The notes: generated by a model from the letters alone, not told the origin. A DNA stretch of 64,000 nucleotides from Onthomorpha sp937906975 (GCA_045614605.1 JAZLDH010000009.1:134310-198309); one strand, 5' to 3'; positions 43,775-52,266 are shown, counted from the stretch's first letter. Numbers and translations are program-made.

Positions 43775-44353
43775 ATGCGACAAAAAACCAAATATATTGT
43801 TGATGTAAAAGAGTTGTTATTACAACAAACTGACATAAGCGTGTTAGGCGTTGTGTCAATTTGTATTGATTTTACTTTTGTTGCTCGTGTAAATAGATTC
43901 ACTAAATATAATTTTTATAAGGGTGAAGATTTCGCTTTATGGAAAAAAAACAAAAAAGACTACGATAAGTTTACTTCCTATTACTATAACTACAAGGAAA
44001 AGGGTTGTAGAATTATTATTGTAAACACAAAAAATGCTAATAACGACACTTTTATCAATAATTGGAAAGACTACAATAATATTATCATAATTGTAGGAAG
44101 GGATAACAAAATTGTTGCAGAGGAAATATTGAAAAACATAAAGAAAGAAACGAGTATTGCAGAGATTTTAAGCTTAGAGGAAGAATATGTTTTAGAAACA
44201 GTTAATAGTGTTGCGCAAATGGATATGTTTGGCCAGGTGCAAAACATCACAACCTCAAAGCAAAAAAAATGTGGCATTAGTTTAGAAAATTTAGACAACT
44301 TTTTCATCGCAGTAGAAGACTACTTAACAATCGTAGATAAATATGGGAAATAA
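43775..44353 (+). CDS. Unknown cytoplasmic protein, possibly IPExxxVDY-like
   Basis: Not confidently recognised. The 192 residues have no signal peptide. The segment order (DISVLGVVSICIDFTFVARVN near 20-40, SYYYNYKEKGCRIIIVNTKN near 68-87, DYNNIIIIVGRDNK near 98-111) resembles by eye the small Bacteroidetes IPExxxVDY family, but the name-giving motif is not intact, and about 80 extra residues follow, including QMDMFGQVQN. It overlaps the next gene by 11 nt and so is cotranscribed with two GldN-like genes and a methyltransferase. Confidence 0.75.
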   Translation: MRQKTKYIVDVKELLLQQTDISVLGVVSICIDFTFVARVNRFTKYNFYKGEDFALWKKNKKDYDKFTSYYYNYKEKGCRIIIVNTKNANNDTFINNWKDYNNIIIIVGRDNKIVAEEILKNIKKETSIAEILSLEEEYVLETVNSVAQMDMFGQVQNITTSKQKKCGISLENLDNFFIAVEDYLTIVDKYGK

Positions 44354-45332
44354 TTGTTTTTTAAAAAGATTGATTTTACTTCTGTGTCTTACAATCATAT
44401 CAGGGAATATTTTTTGTCAAGACAAATTATTATCAATGAAAATCATCTATTCTGTTCCGATTATGCGTTCAGAAATAAAATCATCAATAGAAAAGGATTC
44501 TATTGAATATAGTTTTGTTGTTGATAAACGTTTCTGGTGGCAGGCTTTCGATAATGCAATCTTAAAAAGCCAAATTAATTATGACAGCATAGTAACTAAT
44601 CTTTCAAAAACACTAAAAGAACGTTTCAAAAGAGAGTTTAGCATTGCAGAAACAAAGACTTTAATTGATAATAACATAAGAAGAGTTGAGTTTGAAGAAA
44701 GATGGTGGTACGACACCAAGACAATGCTTATTAAAGCTGAGGTTACTGCTTTTCAACCTATTGTTACAATAGATTCCATCGTGTTTAACGGAGACGATAT
44801 TGTAGTAGAAGAGGTTTTTTCCTATCATTTAGGCTGGTTTAAGCCAATATTATCAAACAAAAAGAATGAAGATAAAATAATAGTTGCAAGTAATATAGAA
44901 TTTACTATGCCTATTTACAATCCTATTCCTTATCAATACTATTTCAATCACTTAGAAGCAGAATATTCTTTACCATTTTTGGATATGCTTCTTGCAAAAG
45001 CAGAAAATGTTGATGTAAAAACATACGAAATGCCTACATCTACTGCTGCATATAGCAAGCTTGAAGTTGTTAAACGTATGGGACATGATGAATTACAGCA
45101 GATTGTAGTTGAGGATTCTTTATCTAACGTTATTGAAAAGGACACTATTATAAGAATGCGTTACAATTCTGATGATATTGAGTACTTTAGATTTGGACAA
45201 CAATGGGTTTTTGATTTGGAAACATTGACCTTTACAAAGCAAATTAACTATTTTGCTCCTGTTATAGCACTTAGTGCTTCTGATGGTACATTTAGAGGTT
45301 TTTATCCTTTGTTTTATATACGTAAAGACTAA
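44343..45332 (+). CDS. Exported GldN/PorN-like protein A
   Basis: The 329 residues have a signal peptide (about 1-25, ending NIFCQ). The mature part looks like two copies of one module: VEFEERWWYDTKTMLIK with W121 and VTAFQPIVTI after it, and YFRFGQQWVFDLETLTF with W288 and INYFAPVIAL after it. The pattern (aromatic, x3, W, x-x-D, then a strand ending in P-[IV]) recalls the YKIKGYWYFDKRQSEL region of GldN, a periplasmic T9SS/gliding component. The assignment is a by-eye inference. It overlaps the preceding gene by 11 nt and is 3 nt from its paralogue. Confidence 0.72.
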   Translation: MGNNCFLKRLILLLCLTIISGNIFCQDKLLSMKIIYSVPIMRSEIKSSIEKDSIEYSFVVDKRFWWQAFDNAILKSQINYDSIVTNLSKTLKERFKREFSIAETKTLIDNNIRRVEFEERWWYDTKTMLIKAEVTAFQPIVTIDSIVFNGDDIVVEEVFSYHLGWFKPILSNKKNEDKIIVASNIEFTMPIYNPIPYQYYFNHLEAEYSLPFLDMLLAKAENVDVKTYEMPTSTAAYSKLEVVKRMGHDELQQIVVEDSLSNVIEKDTIIRMRYNSDDIEYFRFGQQWVFDLETLTFTKQINYFAPVIALSASDGTFRGFYPLFYIRKD

Positions 45333-45335
45333 GTT

Positions 45336-46283
45336 ATGAAGAAAATTATAATAATATTATTTTTGATAATCGGCTTTGGAGTTTCTGCTCAAAGCTTTGG
45401 TGAACATTCCATTGAACATGAATTTCATCAAGTTGGAGTTTTCAATCCTCAATGGGAGATTGACAAGGTGCTTAACCCTGTTAAATATGAGCATCTCACA
45501 GGTTATTTTAGAGATGAATTGGCTGGCGTAATTTTTTCTGCCGTTAAGCAAAACAGAGTAAAAATCTACAACGAAAGAAAAAGAGAAATAAGCCTTGATA
45601 GCGTAATTAATAATATAATTGCTTTTGAAAAAGAGCACTTTAACATAACCTTAGGAAAAGATAGCGTATTTTCTTACATAAAAAAATACGTTTCAGCCTA
45701 TCAATTTGAAGAATTTGTAGATTATAACTACAAAAACGTTTCTCTAAGTAAGAAGGTAAAGGCTTATTGTCCTTATTTGGTGAGATACAAAGCCTTTAAC
45801 GGAGAAGAAAAAGACAGCGTGCAACTACCTTTATTTTGGATTTTCCCTGAAAGTGCAGAGGTAGAAAACGATGTTGATAGATTCTATATTTATGACACTA
45901 TTCTATCGCTTCATCAGTTAAAATATCCTGTTCAAATGCCGTTTGCATCAAGTCTTTTCACAAAAATAAAAAATGGAGAAATAAAATCCTACAAAGTAAA
46001 CGGAGATGAATTTCCTACAAAAAAAGATATAGATAATTTATTCTTTACAGAAAACAATTTTCTAATATATAACGAGGAAACAGATTCGGAAATAGCACAA
46101 AAATCCTATTCAGATATTGTGCCAGAGGATATAATTGCAATCAGAATTGGTGAGAATTGGAGCATAAACCCCTACACCTTAGAAATATTCAAAGTGGTGC
46201 AATTCTACCTGCCGCTATATAAATATGATGATAAGATTTATAGTCAATTAGGAGTTAGAATCTATAATAGAGTTCAAAAATGA
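45336..46283 (+). CDS. Exported GldN/PorN-like protein B
   Basis: Paralogue of the preceding product. The 315 residues have a signal peptide (about 1-18, ending VSAQ). Segments resemble GldN: VQLPLFWIFPESAEV (GldN has FWVFFPNARDV), LFTKIKNGEIKSYKVNGDEF (GldN has AIKNGKITEVY), and VPEDIIAIRIGENWSINPYTLEIFK with W275. The N-terminal half (GVIFSAVKQNRVKIYN) appears to be a degenerate copy of the same unit. It ends with a 4-nt overlap into the methyltransferase gene. The core T9SS genes porK, porL, porM are not here. Confidence 0.72.
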   Translation: MKKIIIILFLIIGFGVSAQSFGEHSIEHEFHQVGVFNPQWEIDKVLNPVKYEHLTGYFRDELAGVIFSAVKQNRVKIYNERKREISLDSVINNIIAFEKEHFNITLGKDSVFSYIKKYVSAYQFEEFVDYNYKNVSLSKKVKAYCPYLVRYKAFNGEEKDSVQLPLFWIFPESAEVENDVDRFYIYDTILSLHQLKYPVQMPFASSLFTKIKNGEIKSYKVNGDEFPTKKDIDNLFFTENNFLIYNEETDSEIAQKSYSDIVPEDIIAIRIGENWSINPYTLEIFKVVQFYLPLYKYDDKIYSQLGVRIYNRVQK

Positions 46284-46810
46284 GAGAGAAACTTTCAATG
46301 CAACAATTAGGGAGAATAAGTGTTGATGAGTTTAAATCTTCCGAAAAATTCCCTCTTATCGTAATTGTAGATAATGTACGAAGTATGCACAATGTAGGAA
46401 GCATATTTCGCACAAGCGATGCTTTCCTTGTGGAAAAGATTTATTTATGTGGCATCACTCCTACCCCTCCTCACAGAGAGATTCAAAAGACTGCTCTTGG
46501 TGCAACCGAAAGCGTGGATTGGCAATACGTGGAAAATACCTTGGATGTGATAAATCAACTAAAAAAAGAAGGGTGGACAATTCTTGCATTAGAGCAAACA
46601 ACAAATAGTGTAATGCTTGATGAACTCAAAGTAGAGAAAGGAGAAAAAATTGCAATAGTTCTCGGCAACGAAGTAGAGGGAGTAAATCAAGAGGTGATAA
46701 ATCTCTGCCACAAAGCAGTGGAAATTCCTCAATTTGGCACAAAACACTCCTTTAATGTATCGGTTTCTTGCGGAATTATGCTATGGCAGGTTTATCTTTG
46801 TTTAAAATAA
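46280..46810 (+). CDS. TrmH/SpoU-family RNA 2'-O-methyltransferase
   Basis: SPOUT methyltransferase acting on a tRNA or rRNA ribose. The 176 residues contain the three family motifs: NVRSMHNVGSIFRTSDAF (motif 1), LGNEVEGVNQEVI (motif 2) and IPQFGTKHSFNVSVSCGIMLWQ (motif 3, the trefoil-knot SAM site). It is a short form lacking an N-terminal RNA-binding domain. Exact RNA target unknown. Its start overlaps the preceding GldN-like gene by 4 nt. Confidence 0.9.
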   Translation: MREKLSMQQLGRISVDEFKSSEKFPLIVIVDNVRSMHNVGSIFRTSDAFLVEKIYLCGITPTPPHREIQKTALGATESVDWQYVENTLDVINQLKKEGWTILALEQTTNSVMLDELKVEKGEKIAIVLGNEVEGVNQEVINLCHKAVEIPQFGTKHSFNVSVSCGIMLWQVYLCLK

Positions 46811-46821
46811 AGACAAACAAA

Positions 46822-47679
46822 CTATTTTCTGAATTGACTTGGACTTGCTCCTGCAACTCTTTTAAAGAATTTTGAAAAAGCAGAAAGAGAATTAAAACCC
46901 ATTTTTGCAGCAATTTCATCAACGGATAAATCAGTTTTACAAAGCAATCTTTTGCTTTCTGTAATAATACGCTCATCTATATGAGACCTTATGGTTCTTC
47001 CTGTCTTTTTTCTTAGAAGAAGATTTAAATGCCCCTTAGAAATAGCTAAATTTTCAGCATAAAAATCAACTGCTTTTTCTTTAAAATAATTCTCTTCCAA
47101 TAAAAGTAAGAACTTTTCGCATTTTCCATAATCCTCTACGGAATTAACAGCATATATTTTATAGAAAAAGAAATAATAACGATAGATATTAAAATGAGTA
47201 AACGCCTCTAATCTGTAAGGATTGTCAATTGCATTTAGAATTTCCTTTGCTCCAAACACATAATGTTTTGCATCTCTTATATCTTCATCTAAAACCAAAT
47301 TACTAAAAGGTTGAATCTTCATCTTAGAGTGAAAAGAAACATTCTTAGCGTGAGTTTCTAAAAGTTCTCCTCTTACATTTTTAGAAACAATAAGTATATA
47401 AATAACTGGATTATCACAAGAAATAAACCTAAACTCGCTATCTGGCTGAAAGACCAAAGCAGTTGGAGATGTAAGATGATATTTTTCTGCATTCAACTCA
47501 AAACAAAATTCCCCACTTTCAAAAAAAATATCAACAAAATACCCCATTGTATATCTTTTGTAATCATTTTTGAGAATTTCAATATCCTCACAATACATTA
47601 CATCATAACCTATTTTTCTATTCTGTTCTGTTTTGTCGAACATTTCTTTCCAAGAAAGTCTTTCAACTGCAATTTTCAT
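46822..47679 (-). CDS. AraC-family transcriptional regulator
   Basis: The 285 residues have an N-terminal cupin-like sensor region (about 1-170) and a C-terminal AraC/XylS double helix-turn-helix: LAISKGHLNLLLRKKTGRTI and VDEIAAKMGFNSLSAFSKFFKRVAGASPSQFRK. I place the start at MKIAVERLSW (47679); an upstream in-frame ATG at 47742 overlaps the putative promoter box. It is divergent from an outer membrane protein gene, across a region with a palindrome and repeats, so that gene is its likely target. Ligand unknown. Confidence 0.9.
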   Translation of the reverse strand: MKIAVERLSWKEMFDKTEQNRKIGYDVMYCEDIEILKNDYKRYTMGYFVDIFFESGEFCFELNAEKYHLTSPTALVFQPDSEFRFISCDNPVIYILIVSKNVRGELLETHAKNVSFHSKMKIQPFSNLVLDEDIRDAKHYVFGAKEILNAIDNPYRLEAFTHFNIYRYYFFFYKIYAVNSVEDYGKCEKFLLLLEENYFKEKAVDFYAENLAISKGHLNLLLRKKTGRTIRSHIDERIITESKRLLCKTDLSVDEIAAKMGFNSLSAFSKFFKRVAGASPSQFRK

Positions 47680-47706
47680 TTCTTTTTCAACAACTAAATT
47701 CTGCGA

Positions 47707-47714
47707 CAAATTTA
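47707..47714 (-). promoter_or_regulatory. -7 box of the AraC-type regulator gene
   Basis: Minus strand TAAATTTG followed by TCG, 27 nt before the chosen ATG at 47679. The -33 half is unclear. Confidence 0.5.
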
Positions 47715-47750
47715 CATACTTTATTTTAATAAAAAAACACAAATATTCAA

Positions 47751-47768
47751 AACAGGAAAATTCCTGTT
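47751..47768. promoter_or_regulatory. Palindromic operator candidate
   Basis: AACAGGAA-AA-TTCCTGTT, 8-bp perfect arms around a 2-bp centre, 72 bp from the regulator start and about 75 bp upstream of the barrel gene's -7 box. Further along, CGGAAAAA occurs as a direct repeat at 47775-47782 and 47816-47823, 41 bp apart (close to four helical turns). The placement in a divergent gap suggests binding sites of the AraC protein or a second regulator. Confidence 0.55.
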
Positions 47769-47842
47769 CTATATCGGAAAAACATAGTAAAAAAAGAAAA
47801 AAACTCGTTCAAAAACGGAAAAAAAGTTAAAGATTTTTACTA

Positions 47843-47850
47843 TATTTTTG
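47843..47850 (+). promoter_or_regulatory. -7 box of the outer membrane protein gene
   Basis: TATTTTTG followed by CAAACG, 87 nt before the ATG at 47938. The leader is long compared with others in the window, which leaves room for post-transcriptional control. No good -33 box is present, as expected for an activator-dependent promoter. Confidence 0.55.
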
Positions 47851-47937
47851 CAAACGAAAATACTAACAAAATTTGTTTATAATAAAAAGACAAAAAACAG
47901 CGTTAGCAAATTAGTAATTTATAAATAATTAAGTATT

Positions 47938-48642
47938 ATGAAAAGAACATTATTATTAGCAATTGCACTATTAATGTGTGGAATTGCAGTTTCGCAAGAG
48001 AAAGAGAATGAAAAGAAGTTTACATTAAGTATTCAAGAGAATCTAATTCCAGCAGGAGATGCTACGTATGGATATGATATGTATGATTCAGATGGAAGAT
48101 ATGGTTGTGATTTAATATTTTTGAATTGGTTGCCGACAATAGAATTAGATTATGATAATACGTTTTCAGCACGTTTAAGATTTAATGTTTTACATGCAGA
48201 TGAAGGAGGTGGTCCTTATGATCCAAATGTGATGTATTTTCTACCACCATTCAAAATGAATCATTATAACCACGATATAGCAACCTCTACATCAATAACC
48301 TTAGGCTACAATCTTTTGAATAAATCAAAAGCACATCGTTTGAAACTCAGTGCAATCGTTGGAGCAGTCTATACTTACAAGGATTATTATTGGGGGCATG
48401 AGTATGAAAATCAAGATGATTTGCATTATTATACTCAAGCACCTAATATATATTTTTTACCAACCGAAAGAGCGTGGCATTTTCAAATAGGAGCGGAGTT
48501 AGCTTACCAATACTTCTTGCCATGTACTAACTATCGCTTGGGATTCGGTGCAAGTTACGAACTTTCTTATTCAAATTATAATGTACAACCAACAATCGGA
48601 CTATTAAACCTTAACGTAAGCTGGAAGCTCTTTAACTTCTAA
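47938..48642 (+). CDS. Outer membrane beta-barrel protein, probable AraC target
   Basis: The 234 residues have a signal peptide (about 1-20, ending AVSQ). The mature part has alternating strands rich in aromatic residues (FSARLRFNVLHADEGG, AWHFQIGAELAYQYF, IGLLNLNVSWKLFNF) and ends with Phe, as in outer membrane barrels. It shows no conserved enzymatic motif. It forms a divergent pair with the AraC-type regulator. The first box of a phased element overlaps its last codons. Confidence 0.8.
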   Translation: MKRTLLLAIALLMCGIAVSQEKENEKKFTLSIQENLIPAGDATYGYDMYDSDGRYGCDLIFLNWLPTIELDYDNTFSARLRFNVLHADEGGGPYDPNVMYFLPPFKMNHYNHDIATSTSITLGYNLLNKSKAHRLKLSAIVGAVYTYKDYYWGHEYENQDDLHYYTQAPNIYFLPTERAWHFQIGAELAYQYFLPCTNYRLGFGASYELSYSNYNVQPTIGLLNLNVSWKLFNF

Positions 48643-48697
48643 AAATAAAACAAAGAAAAAACAAAATATCTCTTAGGAATGATTTACCAAACCTAAG
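48630..48697. repeat. Phased four-box element, copy 5
   Basis: Boxes CTTTA at 48630, CAAAG at 48651, CTTAG at 48672 and CTAAG at 48693 step by exactly 21 bp; the first box lies inside the last codons of the barrel gene. Boxes 3 and 4 are reverse complements within the terminator stem at 48666-48703. The next register position (48714) is not a box, but 48735 starts copy 6 in the same register. Confidence 0.75.
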
Positions 48698-48710
48698 AGA
48701 TATTTTTTTT
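48666..48710. terminator. Intrinsic terminator after the outer membrane protein gene
   Basis: ATATCTCTTAGG (48666-48677) pairs perfectly with CCTAAGAGATAT (48692-48703), with a 14-nt loop, then eight Ts. The arm core ATCTCTTAGG is shared with the terminator at 63864-63904. Confidence 0.9.
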
Positions 48711-48734
48711 AATATAATAAGCCTCAAAAAAAGT

Positions 48735-48802
48735 CTTTACTTTTTCAAAATATTTCTAAGAAAAAATTAAAAAAAGCAAAGAAAAAAATTAAAAAAGCAA
48801 AG
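48735..48802. repeat. Phased four-box element, copy 6
   Basis: Boxes CTTTA at 48735, CTAAG at 48756, CAAAG at 48777 and CAAAG at 48798, exactly 21 bp apart, preceded by AAAGT. The two last spacers are near-identical A-runs interrupted by TT, the mirror of copy 3. Together with copy 5, eight of nine consecutive 21-bp register positions over 173 bp are occupied. Confidence 0.88.
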
Positions 48803-48820
48803 AGAAATTTTCCTTTGTTT

Positions 48821-50524
48821 TTATAGTCCTAATTCTTTCTTTATTCTTTCTATTTTTTCAAAGGCTTTTGTTTGAAGATTTTCATATTCGCCTTTGTCAT
48901 TCATTGGTATTACTATACTGAAATAGAATTTAATTTTTGGTTCTGTACCGCTTGGACGAACAGATACTTTACTTCCGCTTTTTAATAGGTATTGCAATAC
49001 ATTAGACTTTGGTAGTTGAGTTTTTTCTGTCTCTAAATAGTCTATAATCTCAACAACCTCATCGTTATCTAATTGTTTTGGTGGATTGTTCCTAAAATCC
49101 ATCATCATTTTTTGTATTTCTTCTGCTCCTGTTTTACCTTTTCGTGTTATGGAAACTTGTTTTTCTTGATAGAATCCATACTTTGTGTAAAGTTGAAGTA
49201 AGAAATCGTATAGGTTTGTGCCTTCTTCTTTGAGCCAAGCTACCATTTCTGCTAATATACAGCAGGCTGACACTGCGTCTTTATCTCTTACAAAATCGCC
49301 TATTAGGTATCCAAAACTTTCTTCTCCGCCTCCGATATATCTTTTCTTTCCTTCATTTTCTCTAATCTTTGAAGCGATGTGTTTAAAGCCTGTAAGTACA
49401 TCGTAATATTCAACAGAAAAATCTTCTGCCATTTTCTTTATCAAATCAGTTGTAACAACTGTTTTGATGATATATTCATTTCCTTTTAGAAGGTTTGCAT
49501 TTTTATTTGCAGAAAGCAGATAATAAGAAAGAAGACTTGCTGTTTGGTTTCCATTTAGGATAATCCATTCGTTTTTATCGTTCTTTACTGCTATGGCTTC
49601 ACGGTCTGCATCAGGGTCTGTTGCAAGTAACATGTCTGCATCAAGTTCTTTTGCAAGTTTTATGCCCATTTCTAATGCTGCTGGCTCTTCTGGATTTGGT
49701 GAAACGCAGGTTGGGAAATTCCCGTCTGGAATAGATTGTTCCTCTACGCAGACTACGTTCTCAAATCCGTATGATTTTAATGCTTTTGGCACTAAAGAAA
49801 TTCCTGTTCCGTGGAGTGGTGTATAGACAATCTTTAAGTCTTTTTGTTTTTTTATGCAATCGCTATTGATTGATAAAGATTTTACTTTTTCAAGATAGAT
49901 GTTATCAAATTCTTCTCCTAAGATTGTGATATTTTTATCATCATCTTGCATTTTAACTTGCGATAAATCTGTTATCAAATTAACTCTTTCTATCACAAGT
50001 TCATCGTGTGGAGAGGTTAATTGTGCACCATCGTTCCAATATGCTTTGTATCCGTTATATTCTTTTGGGTTGTGAGAAGCTGTAATCATTACTCCTGCAT
50101 CGGCTTTCAACTCTCTAACGGCAAAGGATAGTTCTGGCGTTGGGCGAATGTCGTCAAAAAGATATACCTCAAAGCCATTTGCTGCCATAACTCTTGCTGT
50201 TATTTTCGCAAAGTCTTTGCTGTTGTTTCTGCTATCGAAAGATATTACTGTGCGTATTTGTTTTTCTGGATTGTTTTCGGCAATGTAGTTACAAAAACCT
50301 TGTGTGGTCATTGCAACTATGTATTTATTCATTCTGTTTGTGCCAATGCCCATTACTCCTCTTAGTCCTCCTGTCCCAAATTCCAAGGTTCTGTAAAAGG
50401 CATCGTTAAATTCGTTTACATTGTTTTCTCTTAAAGAAATTATTTCTTGCTTTGCATGCTGGTCTATGCTTCCTTTTAACCAATTATCGGCATTGGCTAA
50501 TGCGTTTTTATCCAATTCTTGCAT
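48821..50524 (-). CDS. Phosphoglucomutase/phosphomannomutase family protein
   Basis: Phospho-sugar mutase interconverting hexose 1- and 6-phosphates. The 567 residues show FGTGGLRGVMGIGTNRMN near 49-66, the phosphoserine loop TASHNP with Ser150, the metal loop DPDADREAI near 305, the sugar-binding GGEESFGYL and the C-terminal phosphate-binding SVRPSGTEPKIKFY. The length matches the PgcA-type enzymes. It is last in a run sel1-sel1-pgm, 4 nt after the second Sel1 gene. Confidence 0.94.
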   Translation of the reverse strand: MQELDKNALANADNWLKGSIDQHAKQEIISLRENNVNEFNDAFYRTLEFGTGGLRGVMGIGTNRMNKYIVAMTTQGFCNYIAENNPEKQIRTVISFDSRNNSKDFAKITARVMAANGFEVYLFDDIRPTPELSFAVRELKADAGVMITASHNPKEYNGYKAYWNDGAQLTSPHDELVIERVNLITDLSQVKMQDDDKNITILGEEFDNIYLEKVKSLSINSDCIKKQKDLKIVYTPLHGTGISLVPKALKSYGFENVVCVEEQSIPDGNFPTCVSPNPEEPAALEMGIKLAKELDADMLLATDPDADREAIAVKNDKNEWIILNGNQTASLLSYYLLSANKNANLLKGNEYIIKTVVTTDLIKKMAEDFSVEYYDVLTGFKHIASKIRENEGKKRYIGGGEESFGYLIGDFVRDKDAVSACCILAEMVAWLKEEGTNLYDFLLQLYTKYGFYQEKQVSITRKGKTGAEEIQKMMMDFRNNPPKQLDNDEVVEIIDYLETEKTQLPKSNVLQYLLKSGSKVSVRPSGTEPKIKFYFSIVIPMNDKGEYENLQTKAFEKIERIKKELGL

Positions 50525-50528
50525 AATA

Positions 50529-51614
50529 TTATCTTTTTTTCTTACTATCTAACCATTGTTGTGCTTCTTTGTTTCCTAAAGCTGCAGCGGCTTGATAGTA
50601 TGAGGTTGCTTTTTTTGTGTTTTTGTTTAGAACCTTACCGTTTGAATATAATTTTGCAAGATAAAGATTTGCCTCTTCATTGTTATCTAAGGCAGATTTG
50701 TTTAGGTATGCTAGTCCTTTTTTAAGATTCTTTTTTACTTTCTTACCTTCTATGTATTCTTTTCCTAATATGTAGTTGGTTTGTGAACGTTCTATGTCTT
50801 TTATCTCTAATAAGTCTTTTACTTCTCCTGAGTTTTTATAGGTATCTATCGCAACTACTTCTTTTGCATACAAGCAATCTTGCATTGCGGCTTTCTTATA
50901 CCAATTGATTGCTTCTGATTTTTTCTTTTCTCCATAGAATCCGTTTTCTAATAAAAAGCCTTTTACATATTGAGCTACGGCAAGATTTTTTTCAAGTGGC
51001 TTTTCTATAAGTGTAGATGCTTTTTTGTAGTCGGGAGCTATGCTTTGTCCTATCACATATATGTATGCAAGATTTTGCATTGCGTAGATTTCATTTTGTT
51101 CTGCTGCTTTTTCATACCAATACTTCGCTTCTACCAAGTCTTTTGCTACAACTTCTCCGTTAAAGTAAAAGTCGCCAACTTTTCTGCAAGAAAATGCCTC
51201 TCCTCTTTCAGCACAAATTCTGTACCATAGGTAAGCACGAGATTTATTCTCTATAACGCCTTCTCCTTCTTCAAACATCTTTGCAACTTTTAGTTGAGAA
51301 GGTGCATTACCTCTTTCTGCTGCTTGAATAAAGTAACTAAATGCTAAACGTTTGTTTTGAGCGCAACCTTTACCTTCTTCATACATTGTACCAAGTGCGT
51401 AACATGAAGCAAGATGGTTCTTTTCTGCTGCACGTTTATACCAAACAAATGCATTAGAATAGCTTTGTATTTGTCCAATTCCTTTGTAATATTGTGTTGC
51501 TAACTCATATTGTGCTTCTGTATTGCCATTTTTTGCTTTTAACAAAAGATTTTGGCATTGTGATTCTATGCCAAAACAAAATAAAAGACAAAGTCCTAAT
51601 ATTAATTTCTTCAT
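50529..51614 (-). CDS. Exported Sel1-repeat protein, long
   Basis: The 361 residues have a signal peptide (about 1-21, ending ESQCQ) and about eight Sel1-type repeats with the pattern A...Y.LG.mYe.G.g...n...A..wy.kAAe.g, for example ASCYALGTMYEEGKGCAQNK and KYWYEKAAEQNEIYAMQNLAYIY. Such solenoids mediate protein interactions. I start at MKKLILGLCL (51614), which gives the signal peptide. It begins 8 nt after the stop of the shorter Sel1 gene, so the two are coexpressed. Confidence 0.88.
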   Translation of the reverse strand: MKKLILGLCLLFCFGIESQCQNLLLKAKNGNTEAQYELATQYYKGIGQIQSYSNAFVWYKRAAEKNHLASCYALGTMYEEGKGCAQNKRLAFSYFIQAAERGNAPSQLKVAKMFEEGEGVIENKSRAYLWYRICAERGEAFSCRKVGDFYFNGEVVAKDLVEAKYWYEKAAEQNEIYAMQNLAYIYVIGQSIAPDYKKASTLIEKPLEKNLAVAQYVKGFLLENGFYGEKKKSEAINWYKKAAMQDCLYAKEVVAIDTYKNSGEVKDLLEIKDIERSQTNYILGKEYIEGKKVKKNLKKGLAYLNKSALDNNEEANLYLAKLYSNGKVLNKNTKKATSYYQAAAALGNKEAQQWLDSKKKR

Positions 51615-51622
51615 ATAGCTAT

Positions 51623-52204
51623 TTATTGTTCGTATCTCCATAATTGATTTTCGTTCCAAAATTGCATCGCTGTAGGATATCCGTTATTGAATGCTAACTT
51701 TATGTAATTCACTCCTTGTGTAATATTCTTTTTTACACCGTCTCCAAAATACAACATCTTGCCTATTTTGAACTGAGCCTTAGCAAGACCTCCTTCATCT
51801 GCTGCTTTCTTAAACCATTCGTATGCAGTAGGTAGATGTTTTGCTACTCCAACGCCTTGTTCGTACATTTCGCCAAGACAAAAGTATGCTTCTGCATTTT
51901 TATGCTCAGCTGCCAAATTAAAATACTTAAATGCCAAATGTGCATTTTGCTTTACATCAACTCCATAGTAGTAAAGCTCAGCCAAAGCCATTATAGCTTT
52001 TGGATGATTTTGCTCTGCTGCTTTTTGATACCATTCAATTGCTTTTGCAATATCCTTAGGCATTCTATCAGCTCTTTCATACATTTTACCAAGTCTGTAT
52101 TGTGCATTAGGATTTCCTTGCTCTGCATCTCTAATGAAGGTTTGTGCAAAAGTATTTAAACCAAAAACAATTGCAATCAACGTAATAAAAAATCTTTTTA
52201 TCAT
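51623..52204 (-). CDS. Exported Sel1-repeat protein, short
   Basis: The 193 residues have a signal peptide (about 1-20, ending TFAQ) and four Sel1-type repeats (NPNAQYRLGKMYERADRM, HPKAIMALAELYYYGVDV, NAEAYFCLGEMYEQGVGV, KAQFKIGKMLYFGDGV). It heads the sel1-sel1-pgm run and has its own GTTG-N19-TAACTTTG promoter. Partner unknown. Confidence 0.88.
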   Translation of the reverse strand: MIKRFFITLIAIVFGLNTFAQTFIRDAEQGNPNAQYRLGKMYERADRMPKDIAKAIEWYQKAAEQNHPKAIMALAELYYYGVDVKQNAHLAFKYFNLAAEHKNAEAYFCLGEMYEQGVGVAKHLPTAYEWFKKAADEGGLAKAQFKIGKMLYFGDGVKKNITQGVNYIKLAFNNGYPTAMQFWNENQLWRYEQ

Positions 52205-52235
52205 ATCTAAATTATTTTCTCTTTGATTTAAAGGG

Positions 52236-52266
52236 CAAAGTTAAGCCTTTTTTATAAATATTCAAC
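52236..52266 (-). promoter_or_regulatory. Promoter of the sel1-sel1-pgm run
   Basis: On the minus strand, GTTG (52263-52266), 19 bp, then TAACTTTG (52236-52243), 31 nt before the ATG at 52204. The -33 part lies within the last codons of the upstream phosphatase gene. Same boxes and spacing as the rnf promoter. Confidence 0.7.
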
